A DNA stretch of 64,000 bases from NCBI GenBank assembly GCA_016711435.1, contig JADJSY010000034.1:6411-70410 (forward strand), given 5' to 3'. A model generated the notes under the pieces. That model had not been told where the DNA came from. It searched no databases and saw only the letters and a program-made list of their open reading frames with translations. Shown piece after piece: positions 17,578-26,419 of the stretch (its first letter is position 1; each line of letters starts with the position of its first letter). The translations under genes and the position numbers were made by a program. Source of the DNA: Lewinellaceae bacterium. Lineage in GTDB: Bacteria; Bacteroidota; Bacteroidia; Chitinophagales; Saprospiraceae.

Positions 17578-18645
17578 TCATTGTTTAATAAACCGCAGCG
17601 TACGCAGTCCGCCTTTTGTTTGCACCTGGATGAAATACATACCGGGTGTACGGCCTTGCAGGTCGACCAACACCGCCGATTCGGGCTGCATATCCTGCTG
17701 AGTGTACATGGTTTTTCCCAACGCATCCAATACGCGCAGGCTGGAACCGGGCAGCACGGAATCGTCGAGGTTCACCGTCACCTGGTCTTTGGCCGGATTC
17801 GGGAACAGACCGAGGTATTTCCCACTTTCCATTACCTGCCGGTGGCGCTCCTTAACTTTACCGCGTGCCTTGATAACGTAATTGCTGTACTTTTTATCCA
17901 GCACGCGTTCCATACAGGCACCGGAGGGGCGGATGATTTTGGTGGTGGTGCGCTCGAATCCCGGCATGATAATGCCGCTTTCCGTGGTGGTGTACACCTG
18001 CCACTTTTTTTCTTCACCACCGGTTTTGGGGTCGGTGTAGCGGCTGTATGTGCGTTTGTAAGCGGGGTCGTACACGTTGTACTGTAGTGCATCCTTGATT
18101 TGGTAAGCGTCGTTACCGAGGGCCTGTACTTCCTTGCCTTCGTTTTCTAAGGCGGTAATTTTTTCAGTATCCATGACCGGAAAATCGTATTTGAAGTTCG
18201 GTTCATTCGCCGCATTCAGTTCCTGGGTCATTTTATGCAGGGCCGACATGGCGGAGTCCGGCGCAATGTTTTGCAACAGCAGGCCTGCGGGGCTGTACAC
18301 ACGAATACCGCTGCTGTCGATCTCATACCGCCCAATGGGTTGCGGCCAGTCATGATATGCTTCTGCAGGGTTAAGGATCGTAATGGTCAACACGGACGAT
18401 CCGTCTTCCAGCACGGCATTTTCCACCTGTTTACGGACGATGCTTTTTTCCAATTTCAGGATATCTAATTTGCTCAATCCGTTCAGGTCGCTGCCCTCGG
18501 GTACCGTGTAATAACTTTGTTCCTCTTCTTCATAAGCAATGCTGTAGGCCACGCCTTCGGGAGGCAAGGGCAATTGATTGAGTATTTGAGCAGTACCGGA
18601 TCGGCCTGAGAGCAGGAGCACGAGTAGTAATAAAATGAATCGCAT
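17578..18645 (-). CDS. Secreted protein with T9SS type A C-terminal sorting domain
   Basis: The 355-residue protein has a signal peptide (MRFILLLLVLLLSGRSGTAQ). About 250 residues of unrecognised sequence follow, then a typical C-terminal sorting domain: GLFPNPAKDQVTVNLDD, SSLRVLDALGKTMYTQQ, LQGRTPGMYFIQVQ and a final LRTLRFIKQ. Such domains direct proteins through the type IX secretion system to the cell surface, where they are cleaved and attached or released. It precedes the hydrolase and PQQ lipoprotein genes on the same strand, so the three may form an exported-protein cluster. The middle domain has no motif I recognise. Confidence 0.85.
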   Translation of the reverse strand: MRFILLLLVLLLSGRSGTAQILNQLPLPPEGVAYSIAYEEEEQSYYTVPEGSDLNGLSKLDILKLEKSIVRKQVENAVLEDGSSVLTITILNPAEAYHDWPQPIGRYEIDSSGIRVYSPAGLLLQNIAPDSAMSALHKMTQELNAANEPNFKYDFPVMDTEKITALENEGKEVQALGNDAYQIKDALQYNVYDPAYKRTYSRYTDPKTGGEEKKWQVYTTTESGIIMPGFERTTTKIIRPSGACMERVLDKKYSNYVIKARGKVKERHRQVMESGKYLGLFPNPAKDQVTVNLDDSVLPGSSLRVLDALGKTMYTQQDMQPESAVLVDLQGRTPGMYFIQVQTKGGLRTLRFIKQ

Positions 18646-18782
18646 AAAAAATTATTTTTTGGAATGGTGAAACAAGTTAGTTTTTTGTCAGTCTGCAGAA
18701 CCGATTACCACACAAAGATTCGAGCAAATGACGCTTTCGCCAAACCTAGTTTTGTCTCACCCTGCCACGGCCTTTTCTGTTT

Positions 18783-18840
18783 TTGTCATGTAGTGACAAG
18801 TTTTTACCTTTGAGCGCTAGTCATTGTCGCCCGATGACAA
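18783..18840 (+). promoter_or_regulatory. Promoter and paired TTGTC palindromes before the regulator gene
   Basis: TTG at 18783-18785 and TACCTTTG at 18805-18812 (19-base spacing) form a consensus Bacteroidota promoter, with a predicted start near 18820. TTGTCA at 18783-18788 and TGACAA at 18794-18799 form an inverted repeat over the -33 box. A second, TTGTC at 18824-18828 with GACAA at 18836-18840, straddles the ATG at 18834. Two similar palindromes in promoter and start positions look like operators, perhaps for autoregulation. Confidence 0.6.
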
Positions 18841-19865
18841 AATCTCATGCATCCAACGCTTCATCAGTCATGACCGGACAATTTCAATCCTGGCTTTTTA
18901 CAGAAATCACTAAAAAATTACCGGCCCGGGTCACCCTTGCCAAGGAGATCGGTGGCCTGCTCGCCCTGAGTTCCGGTACCGTGTACAAAAAAATGCGCGG
19001 GGAGGTGCCGCTTTCTCTGGAGGAGGCGCTCACGCTGATGCAGCATTACCGGATTTCAGCCGACCGTTTTCTGGCGGGCGACAAATCGGTATTGCTGCGG
19101 TATTCCGCCTTCGATCACCCTGTCTCTACGCCGCCGGATTACTTAGCCGGACTGGAGCAGCAATTGATCGGCTTGCGGCAACTGCCGAATCCGAACATTT
19201 GGTACGCCACCTACGAACTGCCTATTTTTTACTACCTGTATTTCCCGGAACTGATCGCCTTCAAACTTTACCTCTGGGGCAGGGTGAACTGGCAGACGCC
19301 GGTGCTGCGGGAAAATCCATTTCACCCTGATGCTTTTGCTGCGCTCTACCCCACGCTCGAGGCCCTGCGCACGAGGGTACTCAACCTGTACGCCTCTATT
19401 CCTTCACGGGAATTCTGGCCGGTACATACGCTCGAAAATACCCTGGGGCAAATTCGCCTCTGCGCCATGTCGCACCTCATGGAAAAGTCCGTAGCGCTGG
19501 ATTTGTGCGATATGCTGTACAAACTGACCGACTACATCGGCCATTTCGCTGCTGCGGGCAAAAAAACCTCCGAAGACGGTAGCGTTACCAACGATTTCGA
19601 TTTGTACCTGAACCAGATGATGTATACCAACAACACCATTCTGGTACGTTCGGATATCTACAAGGTCGTTTTCACCACCCTCGACAACCCGAATTACCTG
19701 AACAGCGACGACCTTTTTCTGATTCAAACCATCGAAACCTGGATGGAACGCCTGCGCCAGAATACCACCAAAATAAGCCTCGAAGGCGAACTCCGGCGCA
19801 ACTACATGCTCCACCAAATGAAACTCCGCATCGAAGCCCACCAAACAGAATTAAAAACTTTGTAA
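18834..19865 (+). CDS. Helix-turn-helix regulator, BetR-like
   Basis: The ATG at 18834 gives 343 residues; a second ATG at 18870 is possible. Residues 15-75 hold a helix-turn-helix region (VTLAKEIGGLLALSSGTVYK, then a short helix with PLSLEEALTLMQHYRIS), like the N-terminal domain of BetR-type regulators. The remaining 270 residues are helical and without a recognised ligand domain. The protein would bind DNA in the cytoplasm. It lies divergent from the T9SS gene and 39 bases upstream of the amidohydrolase, so either could be its target. The leader palindromes at 18783-18840 suggest self-control. Family assignment is moderate. Confidence 0.65.
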   Translation: MTKSHASNASSVMTGQFQSWLFTEITKKLPARVTLAKEIGGLLALSSGTVYKKMRGEVPLSLEEALTLMQHYRISADRFLAGDKSVLLRYSAFDHPVSTPPDYLAGLEQQLIGLRQLPNPNIWYATYELPIFYYLYFPELIAFKLYLWGRVNWQTPVLRENPFHPDAFAALYPTLEALRTRVLNLYASIPSREFWPVHTLENTLGQIRLCAMSHLMEKSVALDLCDMLYKLTDYIGHFAAAGKKTSEDGSVTNDFDLYLNQMMYTNNTILVRSDIYKVVFTTLDNPNYLNSDDLFLIQTIETWMERLRQNTTKISLEGELRRNYMLHQMKLRIEAHQTELKTL

Positions 19866-19904
19866 TCCCTTCCCTACTTTCGCAGCGCCAAACTTACTTT
19901 CTAC

Positions 19905-22898
19905 ATGAAAAAATTGACCCGTCTTGTACTGGGCCTCGTGCTGCTTCTCAGCCATTCCGCCCTCTTTGCCCAACAAACATTTCCCGTCGCCGCGCCATCC
20001 GATGAGCGCGCCGGGGTGCATGCTTTCACCAATGCAACCATCTATACCGATTACAAAACCCGCGTCGAAAATGCTACTTTACTGATCCGCGAGGGCAAGG
20101 TGATCGCTGCCGGCCTGAATGTAACCGTGCCGAAAGAAGCCGCTGTACACGATTGCAGCGGTAAAACGATTTATCCGGGGTTCATCGACCTCTACGCTAC
20201 CGGCTATGGGCTGCCTGCTCCGCCTCCCGACGCCCGGGGCGGGTTCGGACAACCCCGGCAACCGCTGAGTTCCAAAAAAGGCCCGTATTCCTGGAACGAA
20301 GCGCTGCGCCCGGAATACAACGCCGCCGGCACGTTTTCCAATGATGCCAAAGCCGCCGAAGAATGGCGCAAAATCGGTTTCAGCGCCCTGCTCACCCACA
20401 ATGCCGACGGCATTTCCCGCGGAACCGGCGCCCTGGTTGCGCTCGGGGAAGACCGCGAACACGAAATGATTCTAATGGAAAAAGCGGGCCATTTCCTGTC
20501 TTTCCGCAAAGGCAGCAGCCCGCAGAGCTACCCGGCCTCGCTCATGGGCTGCATTGCGCTCATCCGCCAGACTTTCCTCGACGGGCAGTGGTACAAACTC
20601 GAAGGTTTTAAAGAGGAAAAAAACCTCTCGCTCGAAGCCTGGAATGCCCTGCTCGATTTGCCGCAGATATTTGAATCCACGGAAAAACTGGACGTCCTCC
20701 GCATCGCCCGCATCGGGCAGGAATTCGGCGTGAAATACATCGTCAAATCGGCCGGCGACGACTACCAGCGCCTGGCGGAGATCGTTGCCACGGGTCAGTC
20801 GCTGATCGTGCCGCTTAATTTCCCGGAAGGTTTCGATCTGCGCGACCCCTACGACGCGCTCAACACGCCGTTGAAAGACCTGAAACACTGGGAATTTGCA
20901 CCCGCCAACCCCGCGCGTTTGCAAGCCGCGGGCGTGAATTTTGCGCTCACCACCAATGGTCTGAAAGAAAAAAACAAGTTCTGGGAAAACCTCCGAAAAG
21001 CCGTCGAATACGGCCTGAGCGAAGAAACAGCCCTGAAAGCGCTGACCTACAACCCGGCCAATTTCATCCGCAGTTACAACCAGATCGGCAGCCTCGAAGC
21101 GGGCAAAATCGCCAACTTTATCATTACCAACGACAAACTTTTTAAAGCGGAAGGTAAAATTTACCAGAACTGGGTAAAAGGCAACTTGTTTGAAATCGCG
21201 CCCGACAAAACGCTGCCGTCCACGGCAATGGGTGTGTACCAACTCCAGGTGGGCGCTGCGACTTATACCATGACCGTGAAAGGCAAAGCGGAAGCGCCGG
21301 AAACACAAATCATGCTCGCCGACAGCTCCAAAACAAAAGCGACGCTGACGTATAATAACACCGGCGCGGTGCTGCTTACATTTCAACCCGATTCATCAAA
21401 AAAAGACCTGGTATCGCTGTCCGGGCTGATGGCTGCGAAAGAGTGGGTCGGCCAGGGCACCTTGCCGGATGGCAGTTGGGTCAGTTGGAAAGCGACTTTC
21501 CTCAAGGCCGCCGACGGCGACAAACCGACCAAACAGCCGCCTGTGGTGAAAATCGAAACCGGCGACCTGATTTTCCCTTTCACGGCATTCGGATGGAAGG
21601 AAAAACCCGTGCAACAAACGGTGCTGATTCAAAACGCCACGGTGTGGACCAGTGAAAAAGAAGGTGTTTTACAAAATACCGACGTGCTGATTTCTAACGG
21701 AAAAATCAGTAAAATCGGCAAAAAACTGCCCGTGCAGGACAACGCCGTTGTTGTAGATGGCACCGGCAAACACGTCACCGCCGGCATCATCGACGAGCAC
21801 TCGCATATTGCCGCCACGCGCAGCATCAATGAAGGTGCGCAGGAAAGCAGCGCCGAAGTGCGCATCGCCGATGTAATCGATTCGGAAGACACCGACATTT
21901 ACCGCCAATTGGCCGGCGGCGTCACCAGTAGCCATATTCTTCATGGCTCGGCCAATCCCATCGGCGGCCAGACGCAGTTGCTCAAACTCCGCTGGGGTTA
22001 TGCGCCGGAGGACATGAAATTTCAGAACTGGCCCGGATTTATCAAATTTGCCCTCGGTGAAAATGTGAAACAGAGCAGCAGCAGCACCAGTACACGTTAC
22101 CCGCAGACCCGTATGGGTGTGGAACAGGTGTACATGGATTACTTCACGCGCGCACAGGAATACGGCAAACTGAAAAAATCGGGCAAACCCTACCGCAAAG
22201 ACATCGAACTGGAGGCATTGCTGGAAATCCTGGAAAGCAAACGTTTCATCACCTGCCACTCTTACGTGCAGTCCGAAATCACGATGATGATCCGGGTGGC
22301 AGAGCAATTCGGTTTCAAACTCAACACCTTCACCCATATCCTGGAAGGTTTTAAAGTAGCCGATAAAATGGCCAAACACGGCGCAGGCGCTTCTACTTTC
22401 AGCGACTGGTGGGCCTACAAATACGAAGTGTACGAGGCCATCCCGCAAAACGCAAAAATGATGGCCGATCAGGGCGTAGTCGTTGCCATCAATTCCGACG
22501 ATGCCGAAATGGCCCGCCGCCTGAATCAGGAAGCCGCCAAATCGGTCATGTATGCCGGTATGAAAGAGCAAGAAGCGTGGAACATGGTGACCATCAATCC
22601 GGCCAAACTCCTGCGCGTCGACAAACAAACGGGCAGCCTCAAAACCGGCAAAGACGCCGATGTGGTGCTCTGGAACGAAAACCCGCTGTCGGTCTACGCC
22701 AAAGCCGAAAAAACCTGGGTGGACGGCATTCTGTTTTTCGACCGTCAGGAAGATGCAAAAATGCAGGACTGGGTGCGCATGGAACGCGCCCGCCTGATCC
22801 AGAAAATTCAGGCAGCCAAAAAAGGCGGTGAAGGCGGCGAACGGCCGAGCGCTGCCAAGCAGCATTATCACTGCGACAGTGAGGAAGACGAAGGATAG
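19905..22898 (+). CDS. Exported two-domain amidohydrolase
   Basis: The 997-residue protein has a signal peptide (MKKLTRLVLGLVLLLSHSALFAQ). It has two amidohydrolase-like halves: an N-terminal half with CSGKTIYPGFIDLYATG that lacks the HxH metal motif and is probably inactive, and a C-terminal half with HVTAGIIDEHSHIAATRS (metal-binding HxH), ITCHSYVQSE, and the late Asp in INSDDAEMARR. Both halves end with SLEAGKIANF or SLKTGKDADV beta-strand motifs typical of the family. Fused proteins of this kind are common in Bacteroidota and resemble imidazolonepropionase-like enzymes; the substrate is unknown. It may be co-transcribed with the regulator 39 bases upstream. Confidence 0.85.
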   Translation: MKKLTRLVLGLVLLLSHSALFAQQTFPVAAPSDERAGVHAFTNATIYTDYKTRVENATLLIREGKVIAAGLNVTVPKEAAVHDCSGKTIYPGFIDLYATGYGLPAPPPDARGGFGQPRQPLSSKKGPYSWNEALRPEYNAAGTFSNDAKAAEEWRKIGFSALLTHNADGISRGTGALVALGEDREHEMILMEKAGHFLSFRKGSSPQSYPASLMGCIALIRQTFLDGQWYKLEGFKEEKNLSLEAWNALLDLPQIFESTEKLDVLRIARIGQEFGVKYIVKSAGDDYQRLAEIVATGQSLIVPLNFPEGFDLRDPYDALNTPLKDLKHWEFAPANPARLQAAGVNFALTTNGLKEKNKFWENLRKAVEYGLSEETALKALTYNPANFIRSYNQIGSLEAGKIANFIITNDKLFKAEGKIYQNWVKGNLFEIAPDKTLPSTAMGVYQLQVGAATYTMTVKGKAEAPETQIMLADSSKTKATLTYNNTGAVLLTFQPDSSKKDLVSLSGLMAAKEWVGQGTLPDGSWVSWKATFLKAADGDKPTKQPPVVKIETGDLIFPFTAFGWKEKPVQQTVLIQNATVWTSEKEGVLQNTDVLISNGKISKIGKKLPVQDNAVVVDGTGKHVTAGIIDEHSHIAATRSINEGAQESSAEVRIADVIDSEDTDIYRQLAGGVTSSHILHGSANPIGGQTQLLKLRWGYAPEDMKFQNWPGFIKFALGENVKQSSSSTSTRYPQTRMGVEQVYMDYFTRAQEYGKLKKSGKPYRKDIELEALLEILESKRFITCHSYVQSEITMMIRVAEQFGFKLNTFTHILEGFKVADKMAKHGAGASTFSDWWAYKYEVYEAIPQNAKMMADQGVVVAINSDDAEMARRLNQEAAKSVMYAGMKEQEAWNMVTINPAKLLRVDKQTGSLKTGKDADVVLWNENPLSVYAKAEKTWVDGILFFDRQEDAKMQDWVRMERARLIQKIQAAKKGGEGGERPSAAKQHYHCDSEEDEG

Positions 22899-22904
22899 GG
22901 CGTT

Positions 22905-23021
22905 TAAGTAAAAGGGCAAAGGACAGCAGAAAAACAAAAAGGAAAAACAACGAGCCCACTACTTTTATTTAGTGCTTTTTCTCGACTCATGTTTGCTTTT
23001 TGTCTTTTGCCCTTTTACTTA
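22905..23021. repeat. Inverted repeat of AAAGGGCAAA-type words
   Basis: The arms 22905-22935 and 22991-23021 (31 bases, about five mismatches) are built from AAAAGGGCAAAAGAC-type words. The element sits between the convergent amidohydrolase and panC genes. The same words appear at 51272-51329, and one arm-like stretch is at 48390-48420. Confidence 0.8.
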
Positions 23022-23028
23022 CAAATGC

Positions 23029-23052
23029 TTGATTATCAGCGCTAATAACCAA
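23029..23052. repeat. 24-base near-palindrome, copy 1
   Basis: TTGATTATCA and TAATAACCAA flank a 4-base centre, embedded in a wider shared context (ACAAATGC upstream, ATAACT downstream). Related copies are at 26347-26370, 56548-56570 and 56622-56645. This copy is 8 bases beyond the panC stop. Confidence 0.7.
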
Positions 23053-23059
23053 TAACTAC

Positions 23060-23911
23060 TTACATTTCTTTAAACACGCTATTATCGATTAAGCGCACCT
23101 CTCCCGCAAAAGCCGCCGTACAAGCCACGATAAAATCGCTATCATCCCAATGTTCCACGGGCAGGAGTGAAATCCCGTCCACGATGTCTACATACTCCGG
23201 GCGCAATCCGGCCTGGCGGAGCCGTTCCATGGCTTCCGTTTGTATGGCCGAAGCAGGCCGGCGCCGCATTTCCGTCCCGGCCCAGGTAAGGGTTTGGTAA
23301 ATCACCGGCGCAACGGCCCGCATGTCGGGACTGAGTCGCATGTTTCGGCTCGACATGGCCAATCCGTCGGGTTCGCGCACGGTAGGGCACATCACTAATT
23401 CGATAGGCATCTGCAACTGGCGGATCATATCGCGTACGATGGTCAGTTGCTGGAAATCCTTCTGCCCCATGTACAGGCTTTGCGGATGGACAATATCGAG
23501 GAGTCGGTGCACCACCGTGGCCATACCTATAAAATGGCCTGGGCGAAATACACCTTCCATGACTTCATCCAATTGCCGGAAATCCAGGTGGATGGATACC
23601 TTTTCACCCGCCGGGTACACTTCCTCCACGGGCGGCATAAAGAGCGCGTCGCAGCCGGTATCGTGGAGCAAGGCTATGTCTTTTTCCGGGGTACGGGGAT
23701 ATTTTTCCAAGTCCTTCGGATCGTTGAACTGCGTCGGGTTGACAAAAATACTGGCGACACTGCTGTGCCCGTCGCGGCGCGACAGCCGAACAAGTTCCAT
23801 GTGGCCATCGTGTAAAGCGCCCATGGTAGGCGCGAAACCTATGCTGCGGCCTGCCGCGCGTTCTGCCGCTATCCAGGATTGGAGATCGGCCACTTTTTTG
23901 AAAATAAGCAT
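23060..23911 (-). CDS. panC: Pantothenate synthetase
   Basis: PanC joins pantoate and beta-alanine, using ATP, to make pantothenate for coenzyme A. The 283 residues match the family. The nucleotidyl-transferase signature PTMGALHDGH (residues 29-38) corresponds to the HIGH motif, VNPTQF and GQKDFQQL are the substrate-site motifs, and MSSRNMRLS is the KMSKS-like loop. The ATG at 23911 gives the standard MLIFKKVADLQSWI start. No other pan genes are adjacent. Confidence 0.95.
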   Translation of the reverse strand: MLIFKKVADLQSWIAAERAAGRSIGFAPTMGALHDGHMELVRLSRRDGHSSVASIFVNPTQFNDPKDLEKYPRTPEKDIALLHDTGCDALFMPPVEEVYPAGEKVSIHLDFRQLDEVMEGVFRPGHFIGMATVVHRLLDIVHPQSLYMGQKDFQQLTIVRDMIRQLQMPIELVMCPTVREPDGLAMSSRNMRLSPDMRAVAPVIYQTLTWAGTEMRRRPASAIQTEAMERLRQAGLRPEYVDIVDGISLLPVEHWDDSDFIVACTAAFAGEVRLIDNSVFKEM

Positions 23912-24080
23912 CGTGATTCTTAGTTGGCTTGCGCCGGCAAATGTATGCGGCTAAGTTGGGCGCGAGGCATATCGAATCAGAATTTCTTTTGAATATTGCA
24001 TCTGAAAATAATTTTGCGGAAAATCTTGATTTAATACGCACATTTTCAAAAAGTTACAAACCTGTAGCCTATTGCGTTCC

Positions 24081-26003
24081 ATGCGTCAGAAAAACACTCC
24101 CAAGGCAAAATCCGCTGTTGCGCCGGTAGAAAAAGACCCGCTCGCCCATTACCGCCTCCTGCTGTGGCTGGTATTCGGCGTCAATTCCCTGGTTTTGTGG
24201 TGGTCTTGTATCGACCGTTATTTGTCCCCGCGTTTTTTGTTTTTATCGCTGAGTTTGCTGGTCGGGCTGCTGCTCATCCGGCGCGATTTGCGCGAACGGG
24301 CCGACTGGCGGCTGCATGGATTCGACCTGCTTATGCTGGGCTGGTATGCCATGAATGTGGCTTCCATTTTTTGGGCATTCAGTTGGTCGGAGGCGGTTTT
24401 TTACAGCCAGAAAGTACTGCTGCTGTTTGCGGTGTACTGGTTTGTGCGACAGATGCTGTTGCGAAGTGAAAGCACCGTGCGGCAGGTGTTGCGACAAGCC
24501 ACTTACCTGCTGACCTGGGTCGTGTGCGGCATCTTGCTGGTTCAGTTGGCCGTTGCTTACGGGCGGCACGGACTGGAAAATGAAGCGCTGTACGATTATG
24601 CGTCCGCTGTTTATGGCAATAAAAGCCTGGCCGCCGATTTTTTGTTTTTCCTGCTCGTTTTCAATGTGTTGTTTCAAAAAGAATTTCCCCGAAAAATGTT
24701 CTTTTTCAGCTCCATAGGGCTGCTGACGGTACTCATTGTGGTGCTGCAAACACGCACCGTATATGGAGCGCTGGCAGCGGGCATACTGATTTATTTTCCT
24801 GCGCGGGCATGGCTGGAACCCAATTTTCGGCCTGTTTTTTTCAAAAGAATACTGCCTGCCGGCGTACTGGCCGGCTTGCTGCTGCTGGCCCTGATTGCGC
24901 TGAAAGGACGGGGCAATTCGCTGGCAGAACGGCTGAATCCTGCCACCTACCTGGAAAGTGTTTCAGCCAATGAGCGCAGGTTTGTGTGGTACAAAACTGA
25001 CTTGCTCAACCAAGACCACTACTGGTGGGGCGTGGGCAACGGCAGTTGGAAGTTCTGGTTTCCTTCCAAAAATATCGAGGGTGGGTACCGCTTGCAGGAG
25101 CAAAATGTCATTTTCACCCGGGCGCATAACGACTACCTGGAAATCCGTTCCGAATTGGGCATGGTTGGAGCGCTTTTGTTTTGCGCCATTTTTGCAGTAG
25201 CATTCTTCACAGCCATCTGGGCGCTCCGCAAACAAAGCGGTGAAAGGCAGCGCCACGATGTGCTCGTGCTGTCGATCGGCCTGCTGGGATATTGCATCAT
25301 TCAATACTTCGATTTTCCCCGCGAACGCATCGAAATGCAGGTGATGCTGGCGGTTTTACTGGCTTACCTGGCTTTTCATGCAAGCGCGCTGTGGGCCAAA
25401 CTGCCCGGTATTCCGATCCGGCAAACAGCAGGAACCTTTATGGGTTTACTCGCTTTGGGTTTGCTGTTCAATGTGGTAGTCGGCTGGTATCGTGTGACGG
25501 GTGAAATACATACGCTGCGGGCAATGGAAGCGCAAAGCCGGGCTGACCACCGCACGACGATCCGGGAAGCAACGGCTGCCCGCAACCTGTTTAATGAATA
25601 CAATGATGTGGCCATACCGCTGCAATGGCATGAAGGCATCGCCTGGTATTACCTCGACCAGATGGATCCCTGCGTGACTTCCTTTGAAGCGGCGTACCGG
25701 CTCAATCCCTGGAGTTTCCAGATCATGCACAACTATGCTTCGGCACTGCTCAAACACGGCGATACCGACAAGGCCATCGCCCTGCTCGAACGCGCTGTGG
25801 ACATCAATCCCCGTTACGATGAAGGCAAACTCAACCTGTCGTATGCCTACATGCAACGCGAAAATTTCCCGAAAGCCCTGGAATGGCTGCAACGAATAGA
25901 TACGATCCCCAACCCGCAAACAGAAGATGCCCGGCGCAAAAACCGGGAAATGATCAGTCGGCAGGAAGCGTTTTTGAAAGAGATACAGGAGCGAATGCGG
26001 TAA
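24081..26003 (+). CDS. O-antigen ligase/polymerase-like membrane protein with TPR tail
   Basis: From the ATG at 24081 the protein has about 640 residues (a TTG three codons upstream is possible). About ten to twelve hydrophobic segments span residues 15-460, with a large periplasmic loop containing YWWGVGNGSWKFWF and TRAHNDYLEIRSELGMVG. The RAHNDYL motif is typical of the Wzy_C/O-antigen ligase superfamily (WaaL or Wzy-like). Residues 500-640 form tetratricopeptide-type helices (WSFQIMHNYASALLKHGDTD, GKLNLSYAYMQRENFPKALE), as in many Bacteroidota members. It probably transfers or polymerises surface glycans, or glycosylates proteins; the exact substrate cannot be told. Confidence 0.8.
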   Translation: MRQKNTPKAKSAVAPVEKDPLAHYRLLLWLVFGVNSLVLWWSCIDRYLSPRFLFLSLSLLVGLLLIRRDLRERADWRLHGFDLLMLGWYAMNVASIFWAFSWSEAVFYSQKVLLLFAVYWFVRQMLLRSESTVRQVLRQATYLLTWVVCGILLVQLAVAYGRHGLENEALYDYASAVYGNKSLAADFLFFLLVFNVLFQKEFPRKMFFFSSIGLLTVLIVVLQTRTVYGALAAGILIYFPARAWLEPNFRPVFFKRILPAGVLAGLLLLALIALKGRGNSLAERLNPATYLESVSANERRFVWYKTDLLNQDHYWWGVGNGSWKFWFPSKNIEGGYRLQEQNVIFTRAHNDYLEIRSELGMVGALLFCAIFAVAFFTAIWALRKQSGERQRHDVLVLSIGLLGYCIIQYFDFPRERIEMQVMLAVLLAYLAFHASALWAKLPGIPIRQTAGTFMGLLALGLLFNVVVGWYRVTGEIHTLRAMEAQSRADHRTTIREATAARNLFNEYNDVAIPLQWHEGIAWYYLDQMDPCVTSFEAAYRLNPWSFQIMHNYASALLKHGDTDKAIALLERAVDINPRYDEGKLNLSYAYMQRENFPKALEWLQRIDTIPNPQTEDARRKNREMISRQEAFLKEIQERMR

Positions 26004-26004
26004 T

Positions 26005-26153
26005 TTTCGTGTTTGGTGTATGGTGTTTCGTGTTTGGGGGTGCTTCGCCTTTGGCCCGTGTTTGGTGTATGTGTAGTTTTGGCCAAACGCATTATATGGG
26101 ATGCCAAAGGCGAAGCACCCCCAAACACGAAACACCATACACGAAACACGAAA
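26005..26153. repeat. Long inverted repeat, 51-base arms with one mismatch
   Basis: The arms are 26005-26055 and 26103-26153. The outer part is heptad words such as AAACACG, AAACACC and ATACACG; the inner part is CCCCCAAACAC with GCTTCGCCTTTGGC at the loop side. It begins 2 bases after the stop of the O-antigen ligase-like gene. It is a member of the family also found at 17484, 32786, 35634 and 45013. Confidence 0.95.
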
Positions 26154-26346
26154 TAAAAGAACAAATCCCCACTTTCCGCCAACCTTCCTACCTTGAGGCT
26201 GTTTCTAATTTCAGATGTTTCAATTTTCTTTGAAAACAAGTATGCCCGGTAGTTTGCCATAAATAGTTGCTGGTACGAATGTTTGACGTTTTTATTCCGT
26301 TAAGTATATCAGGCATAATAGTTTAGATTAAATTCTTTGCAAATGC

Positions 26347-26370
26347 TTGATTATCAACACTGATAACCAA
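26347..26370. repeat. 24-base near-palindrome, copy 2
   Basis: TTGATTATCA, ACAC, TGATAACCAA: the two 10-base halves are complementary with one mismatch. AAATTCTTTGCAAATGC upstream and ATAACTC downstream are shared with the copy at 56622. This copy is 50 bases before the polyprenyl synthase ATG, a promoter-like position. Confidence 0.7.
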
Positions 26371-26419
26371 TAACTCATAACGGATAGCTACTTATCTTCC
26401 GATCTTTTGTACCTGACAC

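Larger units (their letters stand above)
26004..26419. other. 416-base gap: inverted repeat, then gene-free sequence and a 24-base near-palindrome
   Basis: The first 150 bases are the long inverted repeat at 26005-26153. From 26154 to about 26330 I see no gene or repeat. From 26331 to 26395 there is the 24-base near-palindrome family with following ATAACCA/ATAACTC words. No consensus promoter for the polyprenyl synthase gene is clear. Confidence 0.6.

Noticed and set aside
18735..18760. Minus-strand TAGGTTTG as a promoter for the T9SS gene at 18645
   Set aside because: It matches the -7 consensus, but no TTG lies at the right distance upstream on that strand.
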